A stretch of DNA of 64,000 nucleotides from CALJDF01 sp038121105 (GTDB taxonomy: Bacteria; Pseudomonadota; Alphaproteobacteria; SHVP01). The stretch lies in assembly GCA_038121105.1 (NCBI GenBank), contig JAYONB010000006.1, forward strand, positions 1 through 64,000. Direction: 5' to 3'. Below the pieces are notes generated by a model. That model worked only from the letters and a program-made list of their open reading frames with translations. It ran no database searches and was not told the origin of the DNA. Both the position numbers and the translations under genes were made by a program. This document shows, piece after piece, positions 63,632 through 64,000 of this stretch; positions within the stretch are counted from its first letter, which is position 1; the number at the start of each line of letters is the position of its first letter.

Positions 63632-64000
63632 CTAGCGGCGTTTGGCGTCGGCAATCAGCTTGCGCAGCCCATCGAGTTCCTCGATCGCGCTCTCGATAGC
63701 AGCGGCCTTGGCGCGCGGGAGCCCTGGGCGGTCGCTGAGGCGGCGAACGGCCTTGGAGGGACGTGCAATTTCGCCACGCTTGCCGTTTTCCTTGAGCAGC
63801 TTTTGGACACCTTTGATGGTGTAGCCTTCTTCGTAGAGCAGCGAGCGAATCCGGCGCAAAAGCTCTACATCCTCGGGCCGATAGTAGCGGCGCCCACCCC
63901 CCCGCTTGAGGGGGCGGACTTGGGCGAATTTGCTCTCCCAAAAACGCAAAACATGCTGCGGCACGTCGAGTTCCGTAGCGACCTCGCTGATCGTCCGGAA
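63632..64000 (-). CDS. MerR-family transcriptional regulator (5' end outside window)
   Basis: The frame is open to the window edge, so the start lies beyond 64000. Visible residues run FRTISEVATELDVPQHVLRFWESKFAQVRPLKRGGGRRYYRPEDVELLRRIRSLLYEEGYTIKGVQKLLKE, a complete winged MerR helix-turn-helix, then a short helical tail with no effector domain. In alphaproteobacteria this regulator usually sits next to ihfA, which would lie just outside. Confidence 0.93.
   Translation of the reverse strand, partial: FRTISEVATELDVPQHVLRFWESKFAQVRPLKRGGGRRYYRPEDVELLRRIRSLLYEEGYTIKGVQKLLKENGKRGEIARPSKAVRRLSDRPGLPRAKAAAIESAIEELDGLRKLIADAKRR

Overview
The window reads as chromosomal DNA of a GC-rich alphaproteobacterium, most likely of Rhodospirillales-like affinity. 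This is inferred from gene content and neighbourhoods: an alaC/dapL-type aminotransferase-hom-glpX-recJ operon, rplM-rpsI followed by argC, class I PHA synthase, an AT-richer tract only around 54.3-55.0 kb, and a MerR-type regulator beside tRNA-Pro(GGG) at the right end. No rRNA, CRISPR array, transposase or phage gene was seen. Genes are tightly packed, with many ATGA start/stop overlaps and no gene-free stretch above about 300 bases.

Left part (1-22 kb) is mostly housekeeping: tRNA-Glu; an operon with two tandem M24 peptidase paralogues and a small unknown protein; recJ, glpX, hom and an aminotransferase; an OmpA-type lipoprotein; phaC; an unknown lipoprotein; argC with a gamma-carbonic anhydrase; rplM-rpsI with a clear promoter and terminator; an enoyl-CoA hydratase, CoA-binding protein and O-acetylhomoserine sulfhydrylase set; and a ctaA-cutA-MFS-AEC operon.

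Middle (22-39 kb): two reading-frame lesions lie next to each other (a small exported protein broken at a T run, and a FecR-domain protein split into two frames). A type II secretion system follows, in two convergent arms: gspL-gspM-gspC-like-gspD on the plus strand and gspO-E-F-G-H-I-J-K on the minus strand, enclosing two unknown exported proteins.

The striking part is 39.2-54.2 kb, a multihaem electron-transfer locus. A minus-strand operon starts with a cytosolic FAD oxidoreductase fused to two cyclic-nucleotide-binding domains and four [4Fe-4S] ferredoxin motifs. It continues with a b-type-cytochrome-like membrane protein, a membrane-anchored decahaem cytochrome carrying an FHA-like domain, a small exported protein, a double GlcG/HbpS-domain protein, an outer-membrane beta-barrel, and a 1270-residue exported protein with ten haem motifs plus a C-terminal LVIVD-type beta-propeller. 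A convergent plus-strand pair (TPR protein and five-haem cytochrome) shares its terminator. My reading, an inference, is a trans-envelope redox chain from cytosol to cell surface, controlled by cyclic nucleotide and possibly phospho-signalling, with the neighbouring T2SS as a candidate exporter. This is the best candidate here for an undescribed system.

Right part (54-64 kb): a small exported protein of different composition, a peptide/solute-binding protein, a flavin reductase-like protein, glpK preceded by a 29-bp direct repeat, an operon of DUF1330 protein, PuuE-type allantoinase/deacetylase and a TPR-sulfotransferase, two small unknown genes, tRNA-Pro and a partial merR.
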